Source: Acinetobacter sp. ANC 4558 (GTDB lineage Bacteria; Pseudomonadota; Gammaproteobacteria; Pseudomonadales; Moraxellaceae). From it: DNA of 64,000 nt. The position numbers were made by a program, and so were the translations under genes. Each line of letters opens with the position of its first letter. The first letter of the stretch is position 1. Below the pieces are notes generated by a model. The model saw only the letters and a program-made list of their open reading frames with translations, was not told the DNA's origin and made no database searches. The DNA is taken from contig NZ_NEGH01000002.1 in the NCBI RefSeq assembly GCF_002135375.1, forward strand, positions 248,001-312,000, written 5' to 3'. Of the stretch, positions 62,736 to 64,000 are shown piece by piece.

Positions 62736-63851
62736 TTAAACTGAGTAATTAGGGTCTAAAATCAATACAGGTTTAATCGTTTTACCACTTAAGGAGTCTG
62801 CTGAAGCCTGATTAATTTCCTCAAATGGATAAAATTGAATCAACTTATCAAATGGAAAATCTCCATTCTTATAAAACTCAATCATTTTCGGAATTGTCAA
62901 CTGAGGTATTGTGGCCCCCATGAGTACACCAATCATTTTTTTACTTGAAATCACTAAATCATTCAGTGTATTGAGCACTAAATCATGATTTGTAACCGCA
63001 ATGGGTGCAGCAACGCCACGTATAGCCAATACATCTAGAGATAATTTCATGACATCACTAATGCCAGTGGTATCAATGGAATAATTCACCCCCACTTGAT
63101 TCGTAATTTCACGTACACGCTCAAGTACATCGGTATTTTTACTATTAATTGTATGTGTTGCACCTAACTCTTTAGATAACGCTAAACGTGAATCGTGAAT
63201 GTCTACTGCAATAATCGTAGAGCAACCTGCAATTTTAGCTGCCATCATTGCAGCTAAACCGACTGCACCAGTTCCTAAAATGACAATACTGGAACCAGGT
63301 TTTGCTTGTAAGCCATTAACAATTGTTCCCACTCCTGTCATCAAACCACAGCCCAGTGGTCCAAGTATTCTTAAATCCAGATCTTTTTCTACTTTAATGA
63401 CATTACTGACTTTGACATTGGTATATGTTGAAAAAGAAGATTGATGAAAGAAGTTACTGACCGCTGTTCCATCATCTTTAGTAAAAAATGCCGAACCATC
63501 TTTACGAAGTGAGCCCCAATTTAAAGATAGCCAATCTGTGCATGCTGCAGGAATTCCTTCAAGGCAATGGTTACAATGACTACAGTACGCATAGGCCAAA
63601 ACCACATGATCACCTTTGGCAATATGATTCACACTTGAACCGACTTGCTCAACAATTCCAGCGCCTTCATGCCCCAATACGGCAGGAAAACCAAAGCCGG
63701 CATGACCCAGCCTTAATGCATCATCTGAATGACAGATTCCTGTTGCCACGATACGTACACGTACTTCATCGTGCTGTAATTCAGCTAAATTCAACGACTC
63801 AAAGCTATAGTTCGTATTAACGCCATTAACCACTGCTGCTTTCACTTTCAT
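62736..63851 (-). CDS. Zinc-dependent alcohol dehydrogenase, aryl/allylic alcohol type
   Basis: A 371-residue class III-like zinc alcohol dehydrogenase. Catalytic zinc ligands are Cys in GICHSDD, His in LGHEGAGIV and Cys in LGPLGCGLMTG. The structural zinc lobe is CSHCNHCLEGIPAACTDW (four Cys). The NAD motif is ILGTGAVGLAAMMAAKIAG. The motif GLMTGVGTIVNGLQAKPG resembles benzyl-alcohol and geraniol dehydrogenases. A GTG at 63884 and an ATG at 63857 open the frame, but GGAG lies 7 nt before the ATG at 63851. It is upstream of the aldehyde dehydrogenase, with its promoter beyond the window's last 150 bp. Confidence 0.9.
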   Translation of the reverse strand: MKVKAAVVNGVNTNYSFESLNLAELQHDEVRVRIVATGICHSDDALRLGHAGFGFPAVLGHEGAGIVEQVGSSVNHIAKGDHVVLAYAYCSHCNHCLEGIPAACTDWLSLNWGSLRKDGSAFFTKDDGTAVSNFFHQSSFSTYTNVKVSNVIKVEKDLDLRILGPLGCGLMTGVGTIVNGLQAKPGSSIVILGTGAVGLAAMMAAKIAGCSTIIAVDIHDSRLALSKELGATHTINSKNTDVLERVREITNQVGVNYSIDTTGISDVMKLSLDVLAIRGVAAPIAVTNHDLVLNTLNDLVISSKKMIGVLMGATIPQLTIPKMIEFYKNGDFPFDKLIQFYPFEEINQASADSLSGKTIKPVLILDPNYSV

Positions 63852-64000
63852 TTGCATACTCCATTTGCATTTATATTTGCCCACATATCATCAATATGAT
63901 GTTGTGCTTTTTAATAATGAGAAACTCATTGATGCAAATGATTTAAACAAATCAAAATAAGCTTTTGCTACCAAAATAAGGAAGCAATTGTCATATTTCG

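Overview
The window looks like a piece of chromosome from an Acinetobacter species or a close Moraxellaceae relative. The DNA is AT-rich with strongly A/T-ending codons. It carries a Tol-Pal locus with an Ala/Lys/Asp-rich TolA, a ComEC-type DNA uptake channel, a LolD gene with only one Lol permease, a divergent map / rpsB-tsf pair, and several conserved hypotheticals I associate with Acinetobacter. The species call is inference from gene content, not an alignment. I saw no rRNA, tRNA, insertion sequence, prophage or CRISPR array.

Layout: 1-5 kb holds the end of a YadH-like ABC permease, queF, a hypothetical gene, and cell-wall genes rodA, mltB and rlpA. 5-7.6 kb has an AraC regulator with azlCD and a DUF3465 protein, all on the minus strand. 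7.6-10.5 kb has rpsB-tsf, with a structured leader, divergent from map. 10.5-13.1 kb has a TetR regulator divergent from an MFS transporter, followed by a 44-residue membrane protein missed by ordinary ORF cut-offs. 13.5-16.8 kb has dgt, ruvA and ruvB. 16.8-18 kb has an apparently exported acetamidase/formamidase-like protein. 18.3-23.4 kb is ybgC-tolQRAB-pal, with 25 tandem 24-bp units inside tolA. 23.7-27 kb has fbp, a SpoU methyltransferase, and a sigma factor / membrane protein / DUF3106 operon. 27-31 kb has perM-hda divergent from purMN. 30.9-36.3 kb has sppA with an alpha/beta hydrolase, an LpxL-family acyltransferase and comEC. 36.3-42.9 kb has the Lol permease and lolD, an EamA transporter, a YaiI-like protein, a hypothetical gene, a 46-residue membrane protein and serC.

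The last third is rich in transport. 43-48 kb is a TolC / HlyD / ABC-2 permease / ABC-2 permease operon with no ATPase gene. Next come a GltP-type dicarboxylate amino-acid symporter and a DAO-family flavoprotein. 50.9-59.7 kb is a complete MdtABC/MuxABC-type pump (adaptor, two different RND permeases, outer-membrane lipoprotein). A 19-bp Fur-box-like site matching 16 of 19 consensus positions lies about 270 bp upstream of it. The window ends with an outer-membrane MetA-pathway-type protein, an aldehyde dehydrogenase and a zinc alcohol dehydrogenase, which together look like an alcohol-to-acid catabolic set.

Most of the window is ordinary housekeeping DNA. The observations most worth checking are the Fur-box candidate upstream of the RND pump, the pseudoknot-capable rpsB leader, the ATPase-less ABC-2 exporter, the translationally coupled small partner of the MFS transporter, and the tolA repeat array. 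I found no clear candidate for an entirely new kind of system.
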